Source: Prinsepia uniflora (lineage: Eukaryota > Streptophyta > Magnoliopsida > Rosales > Rosaceae). From it: a DNA stretch of 64,000 nt. Position numbers and translations under genes: made by a program. Under the pieces are notes generated by a model. It made no database searches. It was not told where the DNA came from and was given only the letters and a program-made list of their open reading frames with translations. Each line of letters opens with the position of its first letter. Positions within the stretch are counted from its first letter, which is position 1. The stretch lies in assembly GCA_032719365.1 (NCBI GenBank), contig CM064865.1, positions 39,792,065 through 39,856,064 on the forward strand, given 5' to 3'. This document shows positions 53,822 through 64,000 of this stretch, one piece after another.

Positions 53822-55441
53822 GTGAGGGGTGATACACAAAAACTAAGCATTAAAGTAAACACAAAGTCATACTTAACACTTAATGAAACGTATACAATTT
53901 TATACTTTTTTTTATAGATTGTAACATTGGTAAATAGAGATCGTTTTAGACCGGGGATTGAGGGTACCTAAGCATGATTGTCGTTTGATTGGTCAATTAT
54001 GGGTAAAAATTGATTTTAAAGTTCTAAGTAATTAAACTAAACCTAAACTAACGTAATCTATTATTTACACGTTGTCAACTCATTCTTTATGCCTTACTCA
54101 TTCATGAATTATATTAACTTTAAACCTATGAAATTCTATAACCTTAGTTCTTCGAAATGATTGCATATTCTTAAGTACATGTAGGTAGACACTCACGCCG
54201 TACTTTCAATAATAGACTAGGGAACGCCCAACTCATCTATTTAGCATTAAACACCAATATACAAGCATAATAAAAACTGAAATACTAGAACACATGGAAA
54301 ATTTATAGGAAATAAATATAAACTATAAAACCACAATAAGATTAGTAATAAATTCATAGAAATGATATTCATGCCAAAAGATAACTAAGAAGTAAGAGGT
54401 CGTGTTACACTTTTTCTCCGAGGAGCCCAAAGGATATGAATTGATGTAGCTCTGTCGTATTACACTTTTTCTCTAGAGTAACCCAAAGGATATGAAGTGA
54501 TAGAACTCTTGGGTGAGACAATAGGGAACGCCCAACCCTTGGGTAATTAATCTTGCAAAGTAATATCGATTATATAAATTGGAAAGTTTAGTCAAGTAGA
54601 ATTTCGGTACAAGAATGAGCGACCCTTTACAATTTACCTAAGCCTCTCTATTTATAAGAGAAAATTAATTTTCAAATAAATAGGAGTTCACAATTTAAAT
54701 TCTAAAAGGAAAAAGGAAAAAGCCAATTAATATTGAAGTTCTATAGGAAACAATATTAAACTAGGAGTTTACAATATTAAACTAATGAATATTAAAGTCT
54801 TAAAGGAAAAAGGTAATAAAAATCCTAATTAAAAAGGTTTTCTAGATAAAAAGGAAACAAATTCAAGCTTGAATTGGGCCAATTTCCAGAAGAAAAAAGC
54901 AATTAGGTGCTGGAATTTGAATAGGGAAGCATTTCGGTGGAAGCCCACCGAAATTGGGCTGAATTTCGGTGGTCAAACAGCTGGTAAACGCGGGAATAAA
55001 CTGGGGGTGGTCTTTCGGTAGGCATCGGTCAAAAAAGGAAAGGGGAATTCGGCAGTCAGTTGCCAGTCAACAAGCTGGGACAAGGGAAGGACATTCGATG
55101 AAGGTCACCGAACATATGTTCAGTAACTCAAGAAGCGCGCGCCGAATGGATTACTGGTTGATCGCCATGCGTCTGCCGAATCCTTTATGGGATATATTTG
55201 TGGGCTTCGATAGCTCCCTACCGAATGTCCTAGCTCTTTTTGGTGGCCTCCTTTCATTCGATCATTTTTTCCATATAAATCCGATTTAGGTGATTTTTTC
55301 GCCTAAATTCTTGTATTTCCGAGCTCTATCCAATTTTGAACACTCTCACAAAATATATTATTTTCTACAATTGTTTGGCATTTAAATATTAAAAGATAAC
55401 CATAAAAGGTAAAAAAATGATGCTTAATTCAAGGCTTAACA
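53822..55441 (-). repeat. Tat/Athila-like Gypsy LTR, about 1.6 kb
   Basis: On the minus strand it begins TGTTAAGCCTTG immediately after the tract AAGTGCGGGGGTACT, and ends ...GTATCACCCCTCA. A minus-strand TATA box (TATAAATAGAG) lies at about 54645-54656. It contains a 55/56-bp tandem duplication (54399-54453, 54454-54509). The polypurine context (GACTAGCAAAGTCCAAGTG) is typical of Tat/Athila 3' ends. Confidence 0.7.
54399..54509 (+). repeat. Two-copy tandem duplication, about 55 bp
   Basis: GTCGTGTTACACTTTTTCTC and GTCGTATTACACTTTTTCTC begin the two units, each continuing through CCCAAAGGATATGAA to an AGCTCT/AACTCT end. Confidence 0.85.
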
Positions 55442-55804
55442 AGTACCCCCGCACTTGGACTTTGCTAGTCCCTAGAAAAACTAAAAACAAATAAAGAATT
55501 GACAAAATTTTCTTTTTTCTTTTTAAAACAGCGAATTAAAAAAACTAAGCTCTGATTGATTTTAAAAACAACAAAACCTAGAGTGAGTATTTCCCCCACA
55601 CTTAGACTTTGCTAGGCCCTAGCAAATCGAAAAACAAAGAAAGACTCAAAACAACTCTAACAGCCCTTAATCAAATGTTTCAAAAATTATTATAAGTATA
55701 TGGCATTGTGATATCCAACAAATATGCATAGGGAATTCAAGAGATAATAGAAAGATAATCATGCCATGAACAAGTAAGACTTGGAGAAAACCATGGTGAA
55801 ATTA
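55442..55804 (-). other. 3' internal end of Tat/Athila-like element, two PPT-like tracts
   Basis: In sense, two similar stretches appear: GCCTAGCAAAGTCTAAGTGTGGGGG (55594-55618) and GACTAGCAAAGTCCAAGTGCGGGGG (55445-55469), the second directly at the LTR. No coding remnant. Cut by element D, whose left target duplicate would be AATTA (55800-55804). Confidence 0.65.
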
Positions 55805-58402
55805 TGACGGGACCGCCCCTGGAAGGGGCATTGATAACCGTGCCCGGTCCTCCTCCCATCTGGCAAGACGACTGAAGTTCCCAATTTACCCTCAGTACTA
55901 GCCAAACCAGGGATAGCCACACACGTACTCACTCATGCCTCCGCCTCTCGAACAAAAATGAATTAGTTATAAAACAGTTACAGGAATACATTTCTGCCCT
56001 CCACGTAAAAACCAATGCATGCATTCGAAAATCATTTCGCAATCCTTTTCATTTCCAACATAAGAAAACCGTGTATGAAAATCAAAATCATTCTCCTTTT
56101 TTTTAACCTTCGGGTCTTAGCCTGTAGACATAAACACAGGGCCTCAGCCCAAAACCATGGTTCAAATCCAAGCACACAACATAATCCAAAATCCATCAAA
56201 CCACATAAACCAGGCCATTGCCCAACACACCCGAAACATCAGCAATCAACAGTAACTCACAAGTCAAACAATTTGCTGGATCTCAAGTACGCCCGAGTTT
56301 TTAAACCCAAAACCATGCGCATAATAAGGCCCTCCCGGGATATCAACGAGTCTTTAAACTCAGAACATAATAAATAGGCCTCGGGGGTATCATACCGAGT
56401 CTTTAAACTCCAAACAGTAACCGAGTCTTTAAACTCATTAAGGGCCCTCCCCCGTCATCAATTAACCGAGTCTTTAAACTCAAAACATTATCCCGCGATA
56501 GTACCGGGTCTTTAAATCCAAAACCAATTGTAAATCACAACAATCCAGGATCCATCGTCATACAAATTCCAAATCCAATCCGAAATCATATTTTGTCATA
56601 ACAGGACTCATGTCCGAATTTCCACATTCAAATCCCCAAAATCATACTTCACAAAACATAATCAAATCATCATTAAAAACGGGGCATGTACAATCATATC
56701 AAATCACTTTTTCAAACCAACATCCATTCCCGAATTCGAATTCGCAATAATGATTCCGTAAGCCGGCATCCGAAACCGTCATTCCGAACCCAAACCAGAA
56801 ATTCACTTTCAAACTTCCGAAAACTAAAATCTCGTTCATCAAAATTACTTTTATGCCCTCGGCATCAAGCCCGAAATCACCTTTGTGAAAATTCGTTTCA
56901 AATCCTTGAAAACACATCATATTCCAAATTCCAAGGTCAAAACATCAAAACCATAATCAAATAACCAAAATCACGGTCAAACCACAACATACTCGAAATC
57001 TCGCAAAACTTGCAAATCCATGTCATTCTCGAAATACGTGTCAAAACCGTAAATCATACCCACAATCATAATCGAAATATCCTTAAAACATCATACGCAT
57101 AAATCATGTAAAATCATTCATCACACCATCATCAAAACATAAGAGAAACCATAGTCTCGAAATACGTGCAATTTCGTATGCATATAAAAAATACGTATAA
57201 ATACGAAAATCGAAATTATCACAAGTCATAATCATAATCATAGAAATCATAGTAATATTTATGCATGCATTAAATTTTGAAAGAAAAGTCCACTCACACA
57301 CCGTCCAAAATGCCCGTTTTCGCGCTGCACGCGCTCCCGTAATTTCCGACATTTTCCAAGAATCTCGAATCCTGTCCGAAAACATTCCTCAGCATCACTA
57401 TGGACTCCAATAACATCATACTAATTTTGCATAATTTTCTGAGAATTAAACGTTAATTAAAAACGTAACATGAACCTTCGGACCCTCGAAACAACATCGA
57501 AACGATGTCCGATAAATTCAAAACCAACGCTAAATGTCCATTACAAACTATAGGACAAAAGTCGTTTTGAACTCACCTTGAGAATCAGGCCCACGCGCCC
57601 TCACGTGCGGCCGAAAGCGGCTGCGCGTGAGGCTCACGCGCCTACTACAGTACTACACAGTCGTCTTCCTCACCCGACTCTTCTGTGAAACCCGCGTGTT
57701 CGACCCGGTTCAATTCCTGCCAATAACAACTTTTTTTCTTCAATTGAACCCTCAACTAGCATCGTGAACACACTCACACTCATGCCCATACTCTGTTTTT
57801 GTTTTTCAAATTCAAGCCTAGCACAGCACTTGTTCCCAAACCCACCAGTGCATGCCCGTGTTCAGTTCCAACACCAAATTGCATAAACAATTCCATGAGT
57901 GCTCTGTTTCTTTCTAATTCCAAAGGCACCACAACCCCACTCACGACAGATTCGATTTCCAACAGTAAAAATTACCGTTCTGCCCTTCTGCTCAAAATTA
58001 CCAAAATGCCCTTCCTCGTTCTAGACTCGTAACTCACCCGTGCGATGTCCGTTTTCAGCGTGCCGCCTGTCTACGGACTCAGGGCATCGAGACCTACCTA
58101 ACAGTCCTCAGCTTGCGTGAAAATTAGTGGTCAAACAAAAAGTCAACAATTTCCCCCTTTTCGTTCTAATGTCGAAAATGCCCTTGAACTTCCGAACGTC
58201 ATAACTTCCTCCTCGAATGTCGTAATATGACGTGCCACCTGTGTATGAACTCGTGACGTCCTGAACTATGTCACAGTCATCGGTCAAAGTCCTTTTGACT
58301 GCCCAAGAAAAAAGTCAACTGTTCCCCCATTACCTAGGGGCAAAATCGTCATTTTCCTCGAAATTTCCAAATTTCTCCTTTTTGAACGTCCGGGTCGTTA
58401 CA
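55805..58402 (-). repeat. 3' LTR of Gypsy element D (family 2), 2598 bp
   Basis: TGACGGGACCGCC...CGGGTCGTTACA, with a polypurine complement next to it at 58403. Hairpin array 56285-56520, U5-arm block at about 55919-55942, duplicated ACGT module at about 58050 and 58230. Confidence 0.9.
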
Positions 58403-60540
58403 ATCTACCCTCCTTAAAGAATTTCGTCCTCGAAATTCCAATTAGTAGGAGCCGTAAAATTTTCCGATGATACATGTCTACGATAATCCCGAAACACAAT
58501 TACTCTCAACTGGGTATAAGTCATACCCATCTTATAGAAATCATACAACCAGTCTCAAACTCTGTATGAATCCCTGCCCCTAGGGCAGTCATACCACCAA
58601 CAGGCTCAGAATTCGTAGCCTAGCTCACGTTCGAGTCCACACGATCCAAGATACACCAGAATCAGTCAGATTCCCTCGATTACATGTCATCCACTCGTGA
58701 AATGATTCAATGGCTAAATCCGCACAAATGTCATCAGGCCACTAGGCCAATACACTCATAAGGTTCAATGACTCGGGAACTCATTCCCCTCACTAGGTCA
58801 ATCACACCATATCCCTTTCCACGGGTCACTATGTATAATGATTTAGACTTTCCTCCTGATTCCTTCCTATTACCAATAAGCATTTAGTACAATCACTCCA
58901 ACTATATCGCCAATCACACCCCTCTCTTAACCTCGACTCCAAAATACACCAAGTATGGTCCTGCAGTTAGACGCCAACCGTCCAAGTTATCAGAAATCAT
59001 GTACTACTCCAATCCTATGGAGTTCCATAACTAACAGGATTTCATCTATCCTTAGGTTATCAAACATGACAATCCTCTCCCCAAGTATTACCTGATCCCA
59101 CATTGTGGTCGCTATCTCAATATATCCTTACCATCGCCCTATCACACATTAAGCCTTTTTTTTATCCATCATTAACAATCCTAAAGGTCGATACGGTACT
59201 CGTACATTCCTTGCTAAAGGTATATGGCCTCTGCATACTCATCCCCGTGGGTCGATCTCAACTCCTACAAGGAAGGTCAACTTCTGAGGGTTTAACTAGC
59301 ACCAACACATGACTCATCGAGTCCCAAATCTCGTGGTACAACTCAAAATACACACAGGAGGGATCACTAAGGGACATAAGTCACTATTCCTCCACTTGTA
59401 ACCATTCTACCTCAGTTCTCACTCCCAAAAACTCTGACCTACTTCCAGGTCACACGCCAGAATGGGAAAACATGGGAGAGATCCCTACAATCCTTTGGGT
59501 CTCCAACAAATCTCAAACCAACTCACGTTTCCCAAACCTACTCTGGTCTATCATACCTAACACTTATTCAACTATCTCTTTTTAGAGGGCATTCAATACA
59601 TCTATTCAGTACTTTACACGCCCCTCGGGACATGTAAGTACACCAACCAATCATCAATCATGGTACTATGCACCATCTAAATGTGGTCAGACTATCCGAC
59701 TCCTCGTCTCTCATTTATGACTAGCCCACATGGCTGTCCAAGGGTATCGCCGTCAACTAACCTTGGCCATACCAAATCCGACCATTATTATTTTCTCTCT
59801 TTTACTCAAAATCGACAATCGCCACCCTGTTGGCCTCTCCTAATAAGGTCACTAACCACAACCTTCCCACGAAACCACAATTCCTTAACTCGTGATACAG
59901 AATCCTTATTCCATACTGTTACCTTATTAAGACGTCTATAATCAACACGTAACCTCAAATCATCATAAACTCAATTCCTCATCCTAGCAAAACCTCAGGA
60001 ATATGTTGAGAAATCTGGGCATCCTCAGCCCTCACCAGGTGTCTCATACACTAAGCACATACACCACACATGTGACCAACTAACTTGAATACCTCATACC
60101 AACCATATATTAGTTGTGGGGATCAAGGTCATCCTAAAGGGTAACACCCTCGAGTCTCCCTGACACATGACCTCTGGAATCCTAGATTCCACATAACACT
60201 TTCTAAAACAACATAATCGATAGGGATCTCACCAATTTTACCATATAATTACCAAGGTTGCCACATAACTATTATCAAAGTACCACATCGGCAACTCGAG
60301 TCGAATCAACAACTTCCATACCATAACCAATAAAAAATGACACCATACCCGACCAGTAGCCAATCTCATGCCATGGAAGAGTGGATAATCCACGACCTAC
60401 CCAACACATACGTCCAGGTTAACTTACACCATGACCACAAGTAATAGGTATCCAAACCATCACTCCAGGGCCACTCAGGCTTCCTACGAATGAATTCTAG
60501 ATCCCCGGGCATGTGGTCCCAACTGGCCACGCCCCTATGG
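58403..60540 (-). pseudogene. Gypsy element D internal region, decayed gag-pol
   Basis: Collinear with 29537 to about 31930 of element C, beginning (right end of the sense strand) with the same polypurine tract and GGACGAAATTC. A protease-region remnant lies around 60140-60240. All frames are broken. It ends at CCCCTATGG against a family-1 LTR at 60541, so the gag/leader part is missing here. Confidence 0.78.
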
Positions 60541-62413
60541 TGACAGGACCCGTCCCCGAGGGACATCGATAACCGTGCCCAGTCCTGCTCCCGTCTGACA
60601 AGTCCACTGAAGCTTCGAAATTACCCTCAGCACTTGCCAAACAAGGGATAACCGTACCTGTGCCCACTCATGCCTCCACCTCCCCAATAGCCTCAATCAT
60701 CGCGCCACGACCTGGAGGGTCAATAAAACGAAAGGTGTGAGTAGACAAAAATCAAGTTTAGAAATACATTTATCAAAATAGTGTCTTACCCTCCAGTTTT
60801 CACAAACATGCATGCATATCATAACTTATAAATCAAATAATTAAGATATGAATATAAATCTCAAACATCACTAAAAACACAGGATCCAGGTCCACTATAG
60901 AGTCATGTTATCCCTGCAACGCGTACAAATCAATAGGCTCAAGGACCGCTCAAATCCCGAGCATCCGCCGCTGTGAACACATCACCAGCCGGAAATCCGG
61001 ATCTCGTGAACACATCACTTACCGATCCATATATAATCCAGTACATCTGATCTGAGTCAAGCCTCCGTCGGCTGCTCGACAATGATCGTGCTACGTGACC
61101 TCTTCGGGGTAAACACTTCCATCCCGAAGGCAAGCGTTATCTCCAGGGTGCATTTCGAGGGAAACATATTCCACACCGAAAGCCCTCATATATCATCATC
61201 ATGAAAATCAGTGAAAACAGTTAAGTCATTTATCAACATCCGTAAACTAGTTTCACGCAAATCTGTGCAATCACAATTTCAATTTTAACAAAATTCCATC
61301 AAATCTAGTGCCAGACTCATAATCCGAGTCAAAATCAAGTTCAAACCCCGAGCCTTAGCTCGAAATATCAGTTTCACAGTTTTCTCGAAAATCATGCCCA
61401 AAAGAACATAAAATAATATAATATTCAAAAAATCAGAAAATCATCATATCGAAGTATCAATCATACCAAATCATTGCAAATCATATTATAAAGCATTTAA
61501 AACATATATGCATGCATTTAGGGTAGAAAACAAAAGCCCACTCACACACCGTCCATAACGCTAGCTTTCCGAGCTGCACGTTTTTCCATAAATTCCGAAC
61601 GTCAGTATTCCTGTCCAAAATCATTATGACGGGTCACTAACATCTCAATATACGTCCCATAATTTTCCCCCATTTTTTCGGGATTTAAACACGTATTTTA
61701 AACATAATATAAGCCTTCAGACCCTCGAAACAATATCGAAACGGTGTCCGATTTCCTTGAAACCAGTGCCAAAATGTTCGTTACATTAAATAGGACAAAA
61801 CACATGTTGACCTCACCTCGAAATTCCCACGCATGCGCCCCCACGCGCCTGCTACAGTGCTCATGAACAGTTTTCGTTCCAACCCGTCTGACTGGTAAAC
61901 GGGTCCTGTTAACCCGCGAAGTGACCCGGTCGGATCCTGCACAATTCTAGTCAATTCCTTCAATTGATTAAGCTAAGTGGATCGTATTAACTTGAATTGA
62001 AGATCTGTAATGTCAATTGCATCACTAATTACCTCAATCTAGTCGATCAAATCTCACGGGTTCGAAGTTTGTTCATCGTCGAGTTCCTCCAACCATCATC
62101 CAACCCTTCAATTGATGAGTCACACAGCATCGTAGGCTCATGCTAAGGTCGATTTTGCAGTAAAATTCATAAGGACTGGCCCCCAATTACTCAACCCAAG
62201 CTCGACAATTTTCGAAGTCCACCATGTCCGTTCTAGGCCCAAACGGCACCAATTGTCGTCGAATTTGAGTTGGTTCCATTCAAAATGATCTCAGAGGACT
62301 TAATTCAACCTCAGTTTGCAGCACCTTGAGCTAGGAAGATTAACTCGAATTTTTTGAAACAATTTGAAGGGTCTCGGGTTCTTGGGTTTTTCTTCCCCTT
62401 TTCCTTTCGTTTT
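60541..62413 (-). repeat. Family-1 LTR fragment
   Basis: TGACAGGACCCG..., with the same GTGAACACATCAC pair and Leu/Ser-free non-coding context as the LTR of element 1. It lies in the internal region of element D (flank TATGG) and stops at 62413 where a plus-strand LTR begins. Confidence 0.82.
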
Positions 62414-64000
62414 TGTAACGACCCGTCCCGGAGTTCGGGATTAGATTTGTAACTAATCATGATTTATGGGGTTAATCGGTGATTAGTTGGGTGAAATCAA
62501 ACGAACGGTGCAAAATGACCGTTTTGCCCCTGGTCGTGGGTAAAACGTTGACTTTTAGTTCGGACGGTCAAACGGACTTTGACCGATGACCGTGACGTAG
62601 TCTGGGACGTCACGAGTTCATAGACAGGTGGCACGTTTGATTTCGACATTCGTGGTGAAAGTTATGACGTTCGGAAGTCCTGGGGCATTTTCGTAAGTTG
62701 GACGAAATAAGGGGAAAATGTTGACCTTTTGATCGTGGCGTCCGATGGCCAAGGGCCAAGGACCGTTAGGAAGGTCTCGATGCCCTGAGTACAACGACAG
62801 GCGGCACGTTGAAATCGGACTTCGGACGGGAAAGTTACGGGTCACGGAAGCTCGATTTCACTATGCATGCATTACGAGGCATGGACACGTGGCTTATTCA
62901 GATTGGATCAGATGTTCTAGGTGGGGCCCATGGACCAATAACATTTAATTATGGACTGGTACTGTGATCTGGTGAATGTGGATTAAGATAATTGGGTTTA
63001 ATTATTTATGTTTGCCACTTAATCTCAAGGGTGAATCTGGACCCTCCATCTAATCTGAGCTTTCAACCTGGGAAAATCTGGGCCGTCCATTTCCTTATTC
63101 TTCATTGGTTCAAATCTCCCACCCTCTCTGTGCAAGCACGGCCGACACCACTCCCTCCTCCCCATACAGCACCCATACGCCTATGTCTGTTCCCTGGGTG
63201 CTAATTATACGGTGGGAACTGGGTGAACGTTGGGCGGAAGTGCACGGGAAGGATTAAACAAACCGGGTTGTGGTCCTTGCGGGAAACAACCTTGCAGTGT
63301 GGCCAGGGAGATTCCCACGGGTGCTCTTGAAATCAAGCGCCTGGGCTGTGTGTGATGGATTGTTTATGCACTCGGGCGCAGTGGAGTGTTGGTGGGACTG
63401 TGCGGGTGCCATTGGAAATGGGAGGAACAGAGCACCATGGAATTGTTTTATCCGTTTAAGAATTTTGAGCAGAGTACCGGTAGGTTCGGGGGAATTAATT
63501 GTTTGGGTTGCTCGTTCTGAGGTGTTTGAGAGGGGCTGAGAACTTCAGTGAAGCAGAGAGTGAACGAACGGGGGAATTGAGTGAAATTGTGCACTGGAAC
63601 CCGAAACCTGTGTTGAACAAATTCAAAAACTCGAATTCGAAATGTAGGCCAGCCCAAGTCCAATTGGGGTGAGGTTATGTCTTCTGGGACTTCACTTGGT
63701 CGATCCAGATCGATGGGACGAAGCTAGAAGGCCCTGGGAGCCATGGACAGGGATGACGGAGTTCAGGAAAATGGAGCTTGGAGTCGTGGTTGTGGAGGGA
63801 TTGAATCGGGTTTGACGTGGGTCAAATGGCCCGTTTACCAGGCGGTCGGGTGAAGATGGTGACCATTGGGGTTACTGTAGCAGGCGCGTGGGTGTCACGC
63901 GCAGCCGCTTGCGGCGGCGCGTGACGGCGCGTGGGTCCGATTTTCAAGGTAAGTTCAAAATGACTTTTGTCCTACACATTGTAACGAACATTTTAACGCT
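62414..64000 (+). repeat. Family-2 Gypsy LTR, plus orientation, cut by window edge
   Basis: Begins TGTAACGACCCGTCCCGGAG, the sense start of family 2, and runs through the two ACGT modules (62578-62640, 62745-62825) to the edge. It is head to head with the preceding family-1 LTR. The candidate left target duplicate is GTTTT (62409-62413). Confidence 0.87.

Overview
The window looks like plant nuclear heterochromatin, and almost all of it is nested, decayed LTR retrotransposons. Diagnostic features are Ty3/Gypsy chromovirus (Tekay/Del-like) gag-pol, initiator-Met-tRNA primer-binding sites (TGGTATCAGAGC), 2.2-3.5 kb LTRs bounded TG(TAACG)...(TG)ACA with 5-bp target duplications, a Ty1/Copia element, a Cassandra-type TRIM carrying a 5S-rRNA-like sequence, and a Tat/Athila-like LTR. 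The host is an angiosperm; the species cannot be named from this. I found no convincing host protein gene, no tRNA and no CRISPR.

Layout. 1-5150: right end of a minus-strand Gypsy element (element 1) with an uninterrupted gag-pol frame and a 3.0 kb 5' LTR. 5151-9527: 5' end of a second minus-strand element (family 2) that element 1 probably interrupts. 9528-25727: a dead plus-strand Copia element split in its gag by a three-LTR tandem Gypsy array (10211-21456; target duplication CACTG). Both internal segments of the array carry a Cassandra internal region plus LTR spliced in at the primer-binding site. 25728-46081: a second Copia 3' end containing a decayed minus-strand Gypsy (called C here), whose 5' LTR was itself hit by a non-autonomous Gypsy (element 4, 33805-40270), a family-2 solo LTR with filler DNA (40731-43234) and a 489-bp solo LTR (43821-44309). 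46082-47837: low-copy-looking DNA with a possible CACTA terminus. 47838-50638: solo LTR with a perfect TSD. 50639-52180: unassigned. 52181-64000: further LTR fragments, a Tat/Athila-like LTR, a decayed Gypsy (D), and two LTRs head to head at the right edge.

How the parts relate. Only element 1 shows open gag-pol, so it represents the kind of autonomous partner that could have mobilised the coding-dead families 2, 3 and 4, which keep primer-binding sites, polypurine tracts and LTR ends. The most interesting signals are non-coding. (i) Three LTR families with unlike sequences each have a two-part complementary duplex between U5 and the leader just past the primer-binding site; in family 2 the leader arm overlaps the gag start codon. 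(ii) The LTRs carry arrays of micro-hairpins with covarying arms (GAGT/ACTC and GGGT/ACCC). (iii) A Gypsy-Cassandra chimera is joined exactly at primer-binding sites.
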